Below, piece after piece: positions 18,465-27,578 of a DNA stretch of 64,000 nt. The notes beneath the pieces were generated by a model. It saw only the letters and a program-made list of their open reading frames with translations, was not told the origin of the DNA and did no database searches. Position numbers and translations under genes: made by a program. Each line of letters starts with the position of its first letter. Position 1 is the stretch's first letter. Source of the DNA: Cernens ardua (lineage in GTDB: Bacteria; Pseudomonadota; Gammaproteobacteria; Pseudomonadales; Halomonadaceae); contig NZ_JBPCZH010000007.1 of the NCBI RefSeq assembly GCF_051251085.1, positions 58,389 to 122,388 of the forward strand. The letters run 5' to 3'.

Positions 18465-19244
18465 ATGGCACCAGTAAGAGTTGAATGGAATAAAGGCTTA
18501 CAACCGGAAGCAGTCGATATTCTGAAAAATGAAGGCGGTATGATCGTTTGCCCGACCAAGGTCGGCTATATCATCGTTACATCCGACCATGCCGGCCTGG
18601 AGCGCAAGTTCGAAGCCAAGCAGCGTAAGCGCAACAAGCCCGGTGTAGTCCTTTGTGGGTCCATGGATCAACTGCGGGCACTTGCAGAGCTGAACCCTGA
18701 AATCGAAGCGCTTTATCAAAAGCATTGGGATCAGGATATTCTGCTGGGTTGCATCCTTCCCTGGCGTGAAGATGCCAAGTCACATATTCCGGATGACAAT
18801 TCTTCTGAATTGATGATGGATCAGCGTGGGACAAGTTGCTTCGTCATCAAATTCGGTAAACCCGGCGAAATTCTGGCCAAGGATTTGTGGGAAAATCATG
18901 GCAAATTCTGCTTTGCCAGTTCAGCCAACCCGTCCGGTAAAGGTAATCGCGGGCTGGTTGAAGGTATTGGTGAGCGTATTGAAGAGCGTGCTGACCTGAT
19001 TATTGGTGCCAATGATTATGTACGCTCCATTCAACCGAATGAAACAGCTGACACCCGTTATGAACAAGGGGTGATGGTATCCATGGTGGATGATGATGGT
19101 AAGCTGGTGCCTGAGCAGAAAGGGCAGCGTGATGTTACCCCTTGCCCGGTGTTGATTCGTAAGGGACTTGATGTCAACAAGATCATGGCATTGTTGGCTG
19201 ATACCTTTACGACCTGGGATTATCGTCACGGCAACTACTATTAA
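18465..19244 (+). CDS. Sua5/YciO/YrdC-family protein
   Basis: The 259-residue protein has the YrdC-like fold: EGGMIVCPTKVGYIIVTSDHAGLERKFEAKQRKRNKPGVVLC corresponds to the substrate-binding start of the domain, and CFASSANPSGKGN to the conserved SANxSG motif. Relatives make threonylcarbamoyl-adenylate for tRNA t6A37. This copy diverges from canonical TsaC/Sua5 and has an extended middle section (residues 75-110), so it may be a paralogue of unknown role. The ATG follows AAGGAC with normal spacing. A strong terminator lies 230 bp downstream. Confidence 0.7.
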   Translation: MAPVRVEWNKGLQPEAVDILKNEGGMIVCPTKVGYIIVTSDHAGLERKFEAKQRKRNKPGVVLCGSMDQLRALAELNPEIEALYQKHWDQDILLGCILPWREDAKSHIPDDNSSELMMDQRGTSCFVIKFGKPGEILAKDLWENHGKFCFASSANPSGKGNRGLVEGIGERIEERADLIIGANDYVRSIQPNETADTRYEQGVMVSMVDDDGKLVPEQKGQRDVTPCPVLIRKGLDVNKIMALLADTFTTWDYRHGNYY

Positions 19245-19272
19245 TCAATATCAACTGTTAATCAATATCAAC
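19241..19272. repeat. Two tandem copies of a 15-bp sequence
   Basis: TTAATCAATATCAAC occurs at 19241-19255 and 19258-19272 (17-bp period). The first copy overlaps the stop codon of the Sua5-like gene, so the duplication includes the end of the reading frame. Confidence 0.8.
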
Positions 19273-19679
19273 GTTTTTTGATATTTGCGCGTTGGTTTGT
19301 ATTCGTACCACAGGTTAAATCAAGAATGATTCGGTAAGTGTGTGGTTGCAATAAAGTACAAAAACAAAATTACAGTAACCGTTGCAGGTTGACGGGTGCC
19401 TTCGAACAAGATGGCCTAAAAGGGCATCGTCACAATCGAATGATTTGTTTCTACATACTACCTTGATTGATCCGGTTGCATCGATGATGCAGCCGGTTTT
19501 TTATGCTTTAGATAACTGTGGGAGAAAGCGATTGTCAGTGTAGCTCTTGAATGAGTGTTATCAGGCGTTTCTATTTTCTGATATTAAGCGCCTGGTTGGC
19601 TGATCTGTCAGTTTTTATCTTGTGTCGATGCATCCGTCACCCTGTCCATGAGGTGCCGTCCATTCGAGCTTTCGAGCCT
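19245..19679. other. 435-bp convergent gap, possible small RNA
   Basis: No protein gene. A strong plus-strand terminator at 19472 lies about 230 bp after the Sua5-like stop. The stretch before it (about 19340-19470) could be a long 3' UTR or an independently transcribed small RNA. The stretch from 19503 to 19679 holds nothing recognisable. Confidence 0.35.
19472..19502 (+). terminator. Strong intrinsic terminator
   Basis: CCGGTTGCATC and GATGCAGCCGG pair over 11 bp (one G-T) around a GAT loop and are followed by TTTTTT. It would end Sua5-like transcription or a small RNA in this gap. Confidence 0.85.
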
Positions 19680-22400
19680 CTATGACAAAGCATCATTTTC
19701 TGCTGGCATAACAGGTATTTGCTGAATAATACGCTTTATCTCAGGCATGCAGGAGCCGCATTGAGTGCCGCATTTCAGTGTCTTGCCCAGTGCTTCAACG
19801 GTCGTGTGGCCCTCTGCAATGGCGCGTTGAATTTGATGTTCACCAATCTGATAACAGCTACACACGATAGTACCCTGACTCTCACCCCCCAGTGGTTTAC
19901 CCGCAAGGAGCTGCCTGCGATCTTCCAATGAAAGTTGATCTTCAGCAAAGCAGTTATCCAGCCAATCATCCTCGAGTGCTATGTTGACAGGAGATGAACG
20001 GAACCAACCTGTCAGTTTGCCTTTATGTATCCAGGCCGCACGTAGATAGGTGGCATCCTGTTTATCGCTGGTGTTCCCCTGAAGAGTTGGTGCACCACTG
20101 AAGAGTTTGTTCAGTACTCTGTGAACGTCTGGAATTCGTGTAGATGCCAGCTGAATACGAAAACACTCTTTTAGTTTGATGATTGCCCAATATTCAAACG
20201 CTAACGAATCAAGTAGTGCCACTTCGGGTGCTGTTGGCATCAATACCACGGCATGCCATGCAAGAGGGATTTCAGATAATTGAACGTGGGCAAACTTGCT
20301 GGCCGGTTGCCCTGACAGTGGATCGCGACGTGGTGCAATCAATGCGCTGGCAAGAGAGGCGTGGCTGAAATGATTGTTCCAGTGGATCGGAATAAACACT
20401 TCTCCGGGGCGCATGCGGGTTGATACCTGTGCACGTCCCGTGTAACTCCCTTGCTGATTGCCAAGGTGCAAAAGAGAGTCCGAGGTAATGCCCAGCCTAT
20501 CTGCATCCTTGACGTTGATTTCGACAAAAGGCTCTGAGCGATGTCGATTCAACCGCGCTGAGCGTGAGGTACGTGTCATAGTATGCCACTGGTCACGTAT
20601 TCGCCCGGTATTCAGGATAAAATGATGACGAGGTGGCATATCAAGTACTTCATTTTGCACTGCAATCAAGCGCGCACGCCCTGACGGCGTCGTAAAATAA
20701 GCGTCTTCGTAGAGGCGGGCCGTCCCCTCAGGTGCCAGCGCGTTCACCGGCCATTGAACAGGGGCCAGGTTATCGTAGGCACGTTGGTCCAGTGTACCGA
20801 GCCCGGACAAATCGAAAAGTCTGAAGCCTTGTTCGCGGTTATTTTCGAACCCGGACAACGCGACATGTTCATTGAAAATATCGGCAGGTCCCTGATAGCC
20901 AAAGGCTTCGCCAAAACCCATTGCATGAGCGACTTCAGTGAGAGCCTGCCAGTCATGATGAGCATCACCGGGTGGTGGGAAAATGCCTCGCTGGCGTGAT
21001 ATCCGACGTTCCGAATTGGTGACGGTGCCATTTTTCTCACTCCAGCTGGAGGCCGGGAGCACGATATCTGCAAAGTCGAGGGTATCTGATGTCGCCATGG
21101 CTTCACTGACGATCACCAACGGGCATTTTTTTAATGCGCGTCGGACCCGTTGGCTGTCTGGCAAACTCACGACCGGATTGGTCGCCATGATCCACAATGC
21201 TTTTATGTCGCCTCGTTCGATAGCCTCGATTAAATCCAGTGCTTTATAGCCGGGACCTTCAGGAACATTAGTCTTTAATGAGGGCGTACTCCAAAAGCGT
21301 GTCAGGCGATCACGTGCACCTGGGCTATCGTAATCCATATGTGCAGCCAGTTGGTTAGCCAGCCCCCCGACTTCACGTCCGCCCATCGCATTGGGTTGAC
21401 CTGTAATTGAAAACGGGCCGGCGCCTGCATACCCAATGCGGCCACTGGCCAAATGGCAATTGATAATCGCATTGACACGGTCCGCACCATGGTCGGACTG
21501 ATTGGTCCCTTGTGAGAATAACGTGACTACTCGTGGTTCATGACTGAACCAGTGATAAAAGGTAGTCAGGCGTTCAACATCAATATCGCACTCGTTGGCG
21601 AGGGCTTCTAGCGCGCAGGTTTGTTGTTGGGCTTTTTCCAGCGCGGCATCAAAACCTTCGGTATGTTCATCAATAAAGGTTTGATGAAGCATGCCCTGTT
21701 CGGCTATATAGCTCAATAGCCCGTTAAAGAGGGTAATATCGGCCCTGGGACGAATACCCAGAAAGAGATCCGCAATCTCACAGGTATCCGTGACGCGGGG
21801 GTCTATGACAACGACTTTCATGGTGCTATTGCGCTCTTTCGCCGCTTTGACCCGTTGAAAGAGTACGGGGTGATTCCACGCAAGATTACTGCCAACAATC
21901 ACCAACAGACGCGCCTGTTCCAGGTCTTCATAACAACAGGGGACCGCATCCGCCCCGAAAGCTCGCTTGTGGCCGACCACTGCAGCCGCCATACATAGGC
22001 GAGAGTTGGTATCCAAATGGGGGGTGCCAACAAATCCTTTAAAGAATTTGTTGGCCACGTAGTAATCTTCTGTCAACAATTGTCCCGAGAGATACGCGCC
22101 GATGGCTTTAGGTCCAAATTCTTCGCGGATAGAAGTCAAGCGATGGGCAATCGATTGGATAGCTTTTCCCCATGCCACTTGTTGACCATCCACGTACGAT
22201 TGAGTGACACGCCCTTGCTTGCCCAATGTTTCATGCAAGGCGCTGCCTTTGACACATAATCGCCCCTGATTGGCGGGGTGGTGAGTATCTCCCTGGACAT
22301 TCACCTCACGTCCATGATTTACGATCACGCCACATCCTACGCCACAGTAGGGGCAGGTCGTCGCCGTCTGGTTTGTCGGTCTTCGGGTAGCGTTTGTCAT
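19680..22400 (-). CDS. nasA: Assimilatory nitrate reductase catalytic subunit
   Basis: The 906-residue cytoplasmic molybdenum enzyme reduces nitrate to nitrite. The N terminus binds a [4Fe-4S] cluster (CPYCGVGCGV plus LCVKGSALHET). The molybdopterin oxidoreductase and dinucleotide-binding domains follow. The C-terminal BFD-like [2Fe-2S] domain has CSCYQIGEHQIQRAI and CGTQCGSC, as in NasA/NasC-type enzymes that accept electrons from a flavoprotein. It is divergent from the fused flavoprotein/nitrite reductase gene. The leader carries a terminator and an ANTAR-type hairpin (listed), so nitrate induction by NasT antitermination is expected. Confidence 0.95.
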   Translation of the reverse strand: MTNATRRPTNQTATTCPYCGVGCGVIVNHGREVNVQGDTHHPANQGRLCVKGSALHETLGKQGRVTQSYVDGQQVAWGKAIQSIAHRLTSIREEFGPKAIGAYLSGQLLTEDYYVANKFFKGFVGTPHLDTNSRLCMAAAVVGHKRAFGADAVPCCYEDLEQARLLVIVGSNLAWNHPVLFQRVKAAKERNSTMKVVVIDPRVTDTCEIADLFLGIRPRADITLFNGLLSYIAEQGMLHQTFIDEHTEGFDAALEKAQQQTCALEALANECDIDVERLTTFYHWFSHEPRVVTLFSQGTNQSDHGADRVNAIINCHLASGRIGYAGAGPFSITGQPNAMGGREVGGLANQLAAHMDYDSPGARDRLTRFWSTPSLKTNVPEGPGYKALDLIEAIERGDIKALWIMATNPVVSLPDSQRVRRALKKCPLVIVSEAMATSDTLDFADIVLPASSWSEKNGTVTNSERRISRQRGIFPPPGDAHHDWQALTEVAHAMGFGEAFGYQGPADIFNEHVALSGFENNREQGFRLFDLSGLGTLDQRAYDNLAPVQWPVNALAPEGTARLYEDAYFTTPSGRARLIAVQNEVLDMPPRHHFILNTGRIRDQWHTMTRTSRSARLNRHRSEPFVEINVKDADRLGITSDSLLHLGNQQGSYTGRAQVSTRMRPGEVFIPIHWNNHFSHASLASALIAPRRDPLSGQPASKFAHVQLSEIPLAWHAVVLMPTAPEVALLDSLAFEYWAIIKLKECFRIQLASTRIPDVHRVLNKLFSGAPTLQGNTSDKQDATYLRAAWIHKGKLTGWFRSSPVNIALEDDWLDNCFAEDQLSLEDRRQLLAGKPLGGESQGTIVCSCYQIGEHQIQRAIAEGHTTVEALGKTLKCGTQCGSCMPEIKRIIQQIPVMPAENDALS

Positions 22401-22475
22401 TTACTTTCCCCGCCTTTTTGGTCCGCTGTGCCCAACATCGTTATACATGCTGTTATTTCTGGAGCCATCATTTTC

Positions 22476-22524
22476 AAGCAAAAGGGGCCCACTCCACGCG
22501 TTGTGAAGTGAGCCCCTTTGCTCA
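22476..22524 (-). promoter_or_regulatory. nasA leader attenuator with ANTAR-type hairpin
   Basis: On the minus strand the hairpin TGAGC-AAAGGG-GCTCA (22524 to 22509) has a six-base loop with A at position 1 and G at position 4, the pattern known for ANTAR protein targets. Its loop and 3' arm are also the 5' arm of a large terminator hairpin (AAAGGGGC pairing with GCCCCTTT, extended by about seven more pairs, 22519 to 22481) followed by TTTTGC. The two structures exclude each other. NasT binding is inference, supported by the nearby nasT gene. Confidence 0.75.
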
Positions 22525-23238
22525 TCAAGGTCGTTATCAAGAAATTGCTCTCTGAATAACGTCATTGGTCAATGTTTCTGACATCAAGTCAGTTGCCTTT
22601 AGACAGGCAATAACTGGGCCAGTTTTCTTCTTTTAACCTGCCTCTGGGGCATTACGCTGCAGAAATTTGCATTAAGATATTTTTAGAGAAAGAAAATGGT
22701 GATTGATGGTGCAAAATTGAAGAGAGTGATCATTCATGGTGCGTAAAATGGTTTGTTGAATAAACTTACAGCGGTGTTTATAGCCTGAATTTTATTTAAC
22801 TTGCTGATAAATAGGGTGTTTGTTGTTTTTAGGCATGAATCATGATTGTTTCTATTCGATTATGTTTTGATAAAGTACCTTGATGAAACAAGTCGTTATC
22901 GATGGATGAAGTGGTTACCCATAAATGGTGTTAGCCCGTTCTAAAAGATGAGTAGTACATCCCTCGAGCCTGACGACCGGTAAGTCTTGATAGTAAGTAT
23001 TGATAGGTTTTTTCAACGGCGAACAAGTCTATCAGTAGGATGATCGGATAATCGTCAAGACAAGCAAACGTATTGGCATTTGCTGTGAAAAGAATGGAAG
23101 AATGTTAAAGCATGAAAGAAGAATGTGGCACTTTTTGAAGCCATGAGTTTATTGCGGTGCCAATTGAATTTCCAGGGTATCTCTGCTCCAGTATGACGCA
23201 ATTGTATAACAGTAGCAGAGTCTAAAATCTGTATATGA

Positions 23239-23285
23239 GAGCAAAGACGCTCGAACCTTTCCAACGGAAGGCTCGGGCGTTTTTT
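23239..23285 (+). promoter_or_regulatory. nirB-operon leader attenuator with ANTAR-type hairpin
   Basis: GAGC-AAAGAC-GCTC at 23239-23252 is a four-pair hairpin with an A1/G4 hexaloop. Its last six bases are the first bases of a 15-pair terminator stem (one A-C mismatch, 23247-23280) followed by TTTTTT, about 55 bp before the start codon. The same hairpin core and the same overlap occur in the nasA leader. A second upstream ANTAR hairpin could not be assigned with confidence. Confidence 0.78.
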
Positions 23286-23338
23286 ATTTGTGGGTTCTTC
23301 ATGATGATGAAGGGCAGGACGCATTAAAGGATTCAGCC

Positions 23339-26300
23339 ATGCAAGAGACATCCTCCATACTGGCCATCATTGGCGGCGGCATGGCAGCGCAGCGTCTGGT
23401 TGCACGTTTGCTGTCCAGTCACTTTTCACATACCTGTGGTATGCGTATTGCTGTTTTCAGTGCTGAGCCCGATTTCGGTTATAACCGAGTCCTGCTTTCC
23501 CAGCTGCTGTCCGGGGAAATAGAGCGTCACGAACTATTGTCGCCGTCACTTGAGGAAGAAGAAGCGGTTGACCTTTATCTGGCTGATCCTGTAATCGATA
23601 TCGATCGGGAAAATCACGTTATCAGGACCGTGTCTGGCCAGACTGTTCACTATACGCGTGCGGTGATTGCCACAGGGTCGAAAACACATCGAGTTCCGTT
23701 TGAAGGTGATTGTATCGACGGAATCGGTGAATTCAGAACATTGGCAGATGCCGATGGATTGTTGGCAGAGACCATGCCGGGCATGCCTGTATGTGTTATC
23801 GGGGGCGGATTTTTAGGGCTTGAAGTTGCCGAAGGTCTCCGTCTGCAAGGCGCCGATGTCACCGTGATTCATCGGGGGAAGTGGCCGCTTAATCGACAAC
23901 TCGATGAAGAGGGTGGGCGGCAATTGGCCGATTTGCTTTCCGAGCGTGGATTACGTTTCAAATTTCAACACACGGTGAGCGCCATTGCATCGGATGGTGA
24001 AGGTAAGCTGACTTCTATCACTCTGAATGATGGCGAGCAACTCCCTGCACAGCGTCTTATCCATGCTACGGGTATTCGGCCCAATATCGAGCTGGCGCGG
24101 ATAGCCGGGCTTATGTGTGGGCGTGGCATACAGGTTAACGATCAGCTGCTCACCAGTGATCCGCACATATACGCACTGGGCGAGTGCATCGAACATCGAG
24201 GGGAAACCTTTGGGCTGGTCGATCCCATTTGGCGTCAGGTGGATGTCCTGCTCTCGCAATTGATGGGCGAAGATGAACTCTTCGATGCTTATCCTTCTGC
24301 ATCTCGGCTGAAGATCAGCGGGATCGATCTTTATGCTTTTGGTGATCCCTTCGGTCAAGAAGGGGACATCTGGTATCGCTATAGGGACACCGAATTGGGT
24401 GATTATCGCGCGATATGCCTGAATGATGGTCAAATTCGTGCAGGTTGCCTGATAAATGATACGCGGCTGGGCCCTCTTTGGTATGCACATGCATTGGCCG
24501 AAACAAAAGTTGATGAGGGTGATCACTGGCTTTATGAAGCAGACACACCTTCTGATACACAACATGCCCCGACTACACAACAAAACACCTGCAGGAGTCA
24601 GACCATGAACATGGCAGAGGATTCATCTATGGCTGAAGAAAAACAGCGTCCCACCATTATCGTGGTGGGTAATGGCATGGTCGGTCACCACTGTGTAGAG
24701 CGGTTGATTGAATTGAACGTTCAGCAGTCACACCGGATTATTGTTTTCGGTGATGAACGTCATCCCGCTTATGACCGTGTACATCTTTCAGAGTACTTCA
24801 GTGGTCGCGATGCGGTATCTTTGGCTCTTTGTGAAGCCGATTTTTATGCCCTCAACAATGTCGAGCTTCACTTGGGGGAGCGTATTGATCATATTGAGCG
24901 CTTAGAAAAGTATGTGGTGACGGCCAGCGGGTCTTATCACTATGACGAGCTGGTGCTGGCGACGGGTTCTTATCCGTTCGTTCCTCCGATCGACGGCAGT
25001 GAAGGCAATGCACGCCTGGTATACCGAACACTTGACGATCTGGATCAGATTCGCGCAGCAAGTGAGGGTGCGAAACGTGGTGTTGTTGTCGGCGGCGGAT
25101 TATTAGGGCTCGAAGCAGCCAATGCGCTCAAGAGTTTGGGCCTTGAAGCGCACGTAGTGGAGTTCGCTCCTCGATTAATGCCGGTTCAGCTGGACGAGCA
25201 GGGCGGTGCTGCGCTGATTTCGCAAATTGAAGCACTCGGCGTTGGTGTGCATGTTTCCAAAATGACACAGGCTATTGTCCCCGGCGAAGAGGGTTATCGG
25301 TTCCGTATGAAGTTTGCCGATGGCGAGTCACTGGATACGGATCTTGTCGTGTTCTCTGCGGGTATTCGTCCGCAGGATACACTGGCTCGCGCGTGTGATT
25401 TGAAGATTGCTGAACGTGGTGGGGTCATTGTCAATGACCGTTGTCAAACCAGCGATCCTGACATCTATGCCATTGGTGAGTGCGCCAGTTGGAAAGGCAG
25501 CGTGTTCGGATTGGTCGCTCCCGGTTACCGCATGGCGCAATTGGTGGCAGACCAATTGGCTGGTCTACCATGCGAACTGTTTTCCGGGGCAGATATGTCG
25601 ACAAAACTCAAATTGCTGGGGGTCGATGTTGGCTCCATTGGCGATGCCCATGCGATGACATCGGGCGCGCGCAGTGTTCATTTCATGGACGAAAGTAGCG
25701 CTACATATCGTCGGCTGATCTTGAGTGAAGATGGCAAATTTGTGTTGGGTGCCGTTTTGGTGGGGGATAACAGCTACTACGACACGCTGTTACAGTATGT
25801 GGCAAACCGCATTGAGGCACCGGAAAACCCGGCCTCGCTGATTTTACCCACGACGGGTGATACCCCGCTTTTAGGCGCTGACGCCCTGCCGGATTCAGCG
25901 GTGATTTGCTCGTGCAATAATGTAAGCAAAGGCGCCATACGGCAAGCTATTGATGATGGCTGCCTCGATTTTGGTGCGTTAAAGGCCAGTACGAAAGCAT
26001 CGACTACTTGCGGTGGCTGTGCCGCGTTGGTGAAACAGGTATTCGAAGCCGAGTTGTCTGCCCTGGGGGTCGAGGTCGATCACAGCCTGTGTGAACATTT
26101 TTCGTTTACTCGCCAACAGCTGTTCGACATGGTCATGATCGAGAAAATTCAGGATTTCGATACGTTGATGGCACGTCATGGTAATGGTGGGCTGGGCTGT
26201 GATATCTGCAAGCCAACCGTAGCTTCCATTCTCGCCAGCAACTGGAATCGCTCGATTACCGATTCGGATCTGCAACCCTTGCAGGATACCAACGATGCCT

Positions 26301-27172
26301 TCATGGCAAACATGCAGAAAGACGGCACCTATTCTGTAGTTCCACGTATAGCGGGTGGCGAGATTACACCCGAAAAACTGATAGCTATGGGGGAGGTCGC
26401 TCAAAAATATGACCTCTATACCAAAATCACGGGTGGTCAACGTATTGACATGTTTGGTGCTCGCCTCGATCAGTTGCCCGATATCTGGGAAGAACTGATT
26501 GCTGCAGGCTTCGAGACCGGGCACGCCTATGGCAAGTCTACCCGTACAGTGAAATCGTGTGTGGGCAACAGCTGGTGCCGTTATGGTGTACAGGACAGTG
26601 TGTCCATGGCGTTGCAGCTTGAACATCGCTACAAGGGGCTACGCTCACCTCACAAACTCAAGTTTGGTGTGTCCGGCTGTACCCGTGAGTGTGCCGAGGC
26701 GCAAGGTAAGGATATTGGTGTTATCGCCACTGAACATGGCTGGAATTTGTACGTGTGTGGCAATGGCGGGATGCGGCCGCGCCATGCAGAGCTCTTCGCG
26801 ACGGACCTTGATGATGAAACACTGATCCGTTACATCGATCGTTTGCTGATGTTCTACATTCGTACTGCCGATAAACTTCAGCGGACGTCAGTATGGCGTG
26901 AAAATATCGAGGGCGGTCTGGAATATATACAGGAGGTCGTTATTAATGACAGCCTTGGCCTAGGGGCTGAACTTGAGCGCCAAATGGAACGTGTTGTTGA
27001 AAGTTACGAAGATGAGTGGGCCGCTGCGTTGTCCAACCCCGAAAAACTCAAACGCTTCCGTACCTTTGTGAATACGGAAATGAGTGATCCGGATCTGCAG
27101 TATGTTCGTGAGCGTGGGCAGCGACGTCCTGCCCGTGTGGATGAGATCCCTGTCATAGAGGAGAGCCTGTGA
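23339..27172 (+). CDS. nirB: Fused NasC-like flavoprotein and nitrite reductase large subunit (NirB)
   Basis: One uninterrupted frame of 1277 residues from the ATG at 23339, which has AAAGGA 7 bp upstream. Residues 1 to about 405 form an FAD/NAD(P)H oxidoreductase (GGGMAAQRLV; GGGFLGLEVAEGL; YALGECIEHRG) like NasC, the electron-transfer partner of nitrate reductase. A low-complexity linker (DTPSDTQHAPTTQQN) leads to a full NirB: a second FAD/NAD(P)H module (VVGNGMVGHHCVERL; GGGLLGLEAANAL), a BFD [2Fe-2S] domain (CSCNN, CGGC), and the siroheme/[4Fe-4S] nitrite reductase domain (SCVGNSWC, GCTREC). The product would reduce nitrite to ammonium with NADH and may also feed NasA. A strong internal start lies at the junction (24605), so free NirB of 855 residues may also be made. 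Confidence 0.9.
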   Translation: MQETSSILAIIGGGMAAQRLVARLLSSHFSHTCGMRIAVFSAEPDFGYNRVLLSQLLSGEIERHELLSPSLEEEEAVDLYLADPVIDIDRENHVIRTVSGQTVHYTRAVIATGSKTHRVPFEGDCIDGIGEFRTLADADGLLAETMPGMPVCVIGGGFLGLEVAEGLRLQGADVTVIHRGKWPLNRQLDEEGGRQLADLLSERGLRFKFQHTVSAIASDGEGKLTSITLNDGEQLPAQRLIHATGIRPNIELARIAGLMCGRGIQVNDQLLTSDPHIYALGECIEHRGETFGLVDPIWRQVDVLLSQLMGEDELFDAYPSASRLKISGIDLYAFGDPFGQEGDIWYRYRDTELGDYRAICLNDGQIRAGCLINDTRLGPLWYAHALAETKVDEGDHWLYEADTPSDTQHAPTTQQNTCRSQTMNMAEDSSMAEEKQRPTIIVVGNGMVGHHCVERLIELNVQQSHRIIVFGDERHPAYDRVHLSEYFSGRDAVSLALCEADFYALNNVELHLGERIDHIERLEKYVVTASGSYHYDELVLATGSYPFVPPIDGSEGNARLVYRTLDDLDQIRAASEGAKRGVVVGGGLLGLEAANALKSLGLEAHVVEFAPRLMPVQLDEQGGAALISQIEALGVGVHVSKMTQAIVPGEEGYRFRMKFADGESLDTDLVVFSAGIRPQDTLARACDLKIAERGGVIVNDRCQTSDPDIYAIGECASWKGSVFGLVAPGYRMAQLVADQLAGLPCELFSGADMSTKLKLLGVDVGSIGDAHAMTSGARSVHFMDESSATYRRLILSEDGKFVLGAVLVGDNSYYDTLLQYVANRIEAPENPASLILPTTGDTPLLGADALPDSAVICSCNNVSKGAIRQAIDDGCLDFGALKASTKASTTCGGCAALVKQVFEAELSALGVEVDHSLCEHFSFTRQQLFDMVMIEKIQDFDTLMARHGNGGLGCDICKPTVASILASNWNRSITDSDLQPLQDTNDAFMANMQKDGTYSVVPRIAGGEITPEKLIAMGEVAQKYDLYTKITGGQRIDMFGARLDQLPDIWEELIAAGFETGHAYGKSTRTVKSCVGNSWCRYGVQDSVSMALQLEHRYKGLRSPHKLKFGVSGCTRECAEAQGKDIGVIATEHGWNLYVCGNGGMRPRHAELFATDLDDETLIRYIDRLLMFYIRTADKLQRTSVWRENIEGGLEYIQEVVINDSLGLGAELERQMERVVESYEDEWAAALSNPEKLKRFRTFVNTEMSDPDLQYVRERGQRRPARVDEIPVIEESL
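24593..24607 (+). promoter_or_regulatory. Internal ribosome binding site and start codon for NirB
   Basis: AGGAG at 24593-24597 is followed after 7 bases by ATG at 24605, in frame with the fusion. This Met begins the natural N terminus of NirB (MNMAEDSS, just before the first NirB beta strand). An ordinary intergenic start signal has therefore been retained although no stop codon separates the two modules. Confidence 0.75.
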
Positions 27173-27555
27173 TGAGTCCTGTTGAATCGACGTTCGGGGA
27201 AAAAAGGGCAGAGCCTTCGGGAGAGTGGACACCTCTCTGCCATTATGAGGACCTTGCCTCCAATGCGGGGGTAACGGTTTATCATGGCCAGACACAAATT
27301 GCGCTTTTCCTGTTGAAAAATCGGGCAGATACTACCGAGCGTATTTATGCCGTTTCCAACAAGGACCCTTTTTCCGGCGCCAATGTAATTGGGCGTGGTA
27401 TTGTCGGTGATGTCGATGGCATCCCGGCGGTGGCGTCTCCGTTGTACAAGCAGCATTTCAACCTGTCCACGGGGGAATGCCTAGAGTCACCCGAAGTGAC
27501 GTTAACCACCTGGCCTGTTCGTGTGAGCGAGGGAATAATTGAAATCGGTGGATAA
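27172..27555 (+). CDS. nirD: Nitrite reductase small subunit NirD
   Basis: The 127-residue protein is a Rieske-like NirD fold. The usual blocks are present: DLASNAGVTVYHGQTQIALFLLK, IYAVSNKDPFSGANVIGRGIVG, GIPAVASPLYKQHFNLSTGECLE and WPVRVSEGIIEIG. As in most NirD proteins, the canonical Rieske Cys/His pairs are missing, so it does not carry a normal Rieske cluster. NirD works with NirB in NADH-dependent nitrite reduction. The ATG overlaps the nirB stop codon (TGATGA) and has GGAG upstream, indicating translational coupling; a GTG one codon earlier is also possible. Confidence 0.93.
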   Translation: MSPVESTFGEKRAEPSGEWTPLCHYEDLASNAGVTVYHGQTQIALFLLKNRADTTERIYAVSNKDPFSGANVIGRGIVGDVDGIPAVASPLYKQHFNLSTGECLESPEVTLTTWPVRVSEGIIEIGG

Positions 27556-27578
27556 CCTCTAGTGCCTTTCAGCACCAT

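Larger units (their letters stand above)
22401..23338. other. Divergent nas control region
   Basis: This 938-bp region separates nasA (minus) from the nasC-nirB fusion (plus) and has no gene. It holds both attenuated leaders. Between them are the repeated element ATGGTGC (22705 and 22735), a 13-bp tandem duplication GTAAGTCTTGATA/GTAAGTATTGATA at about 22980-23005, and a 7-bp inverted repeat CTCTGCT/AGCAGAG near 23201-23220. No exact sigma-54 promoter or NtrC site was found. Confidence 0.6.

Noticed and set aside
23126..23141. TGGCAC...GC resembling a sigma-54 promoter in the nas leader
   Set aside because: The GG and GC elements are separated by 11 bases instead of the required 10, and the -12 side does not read TTGC.
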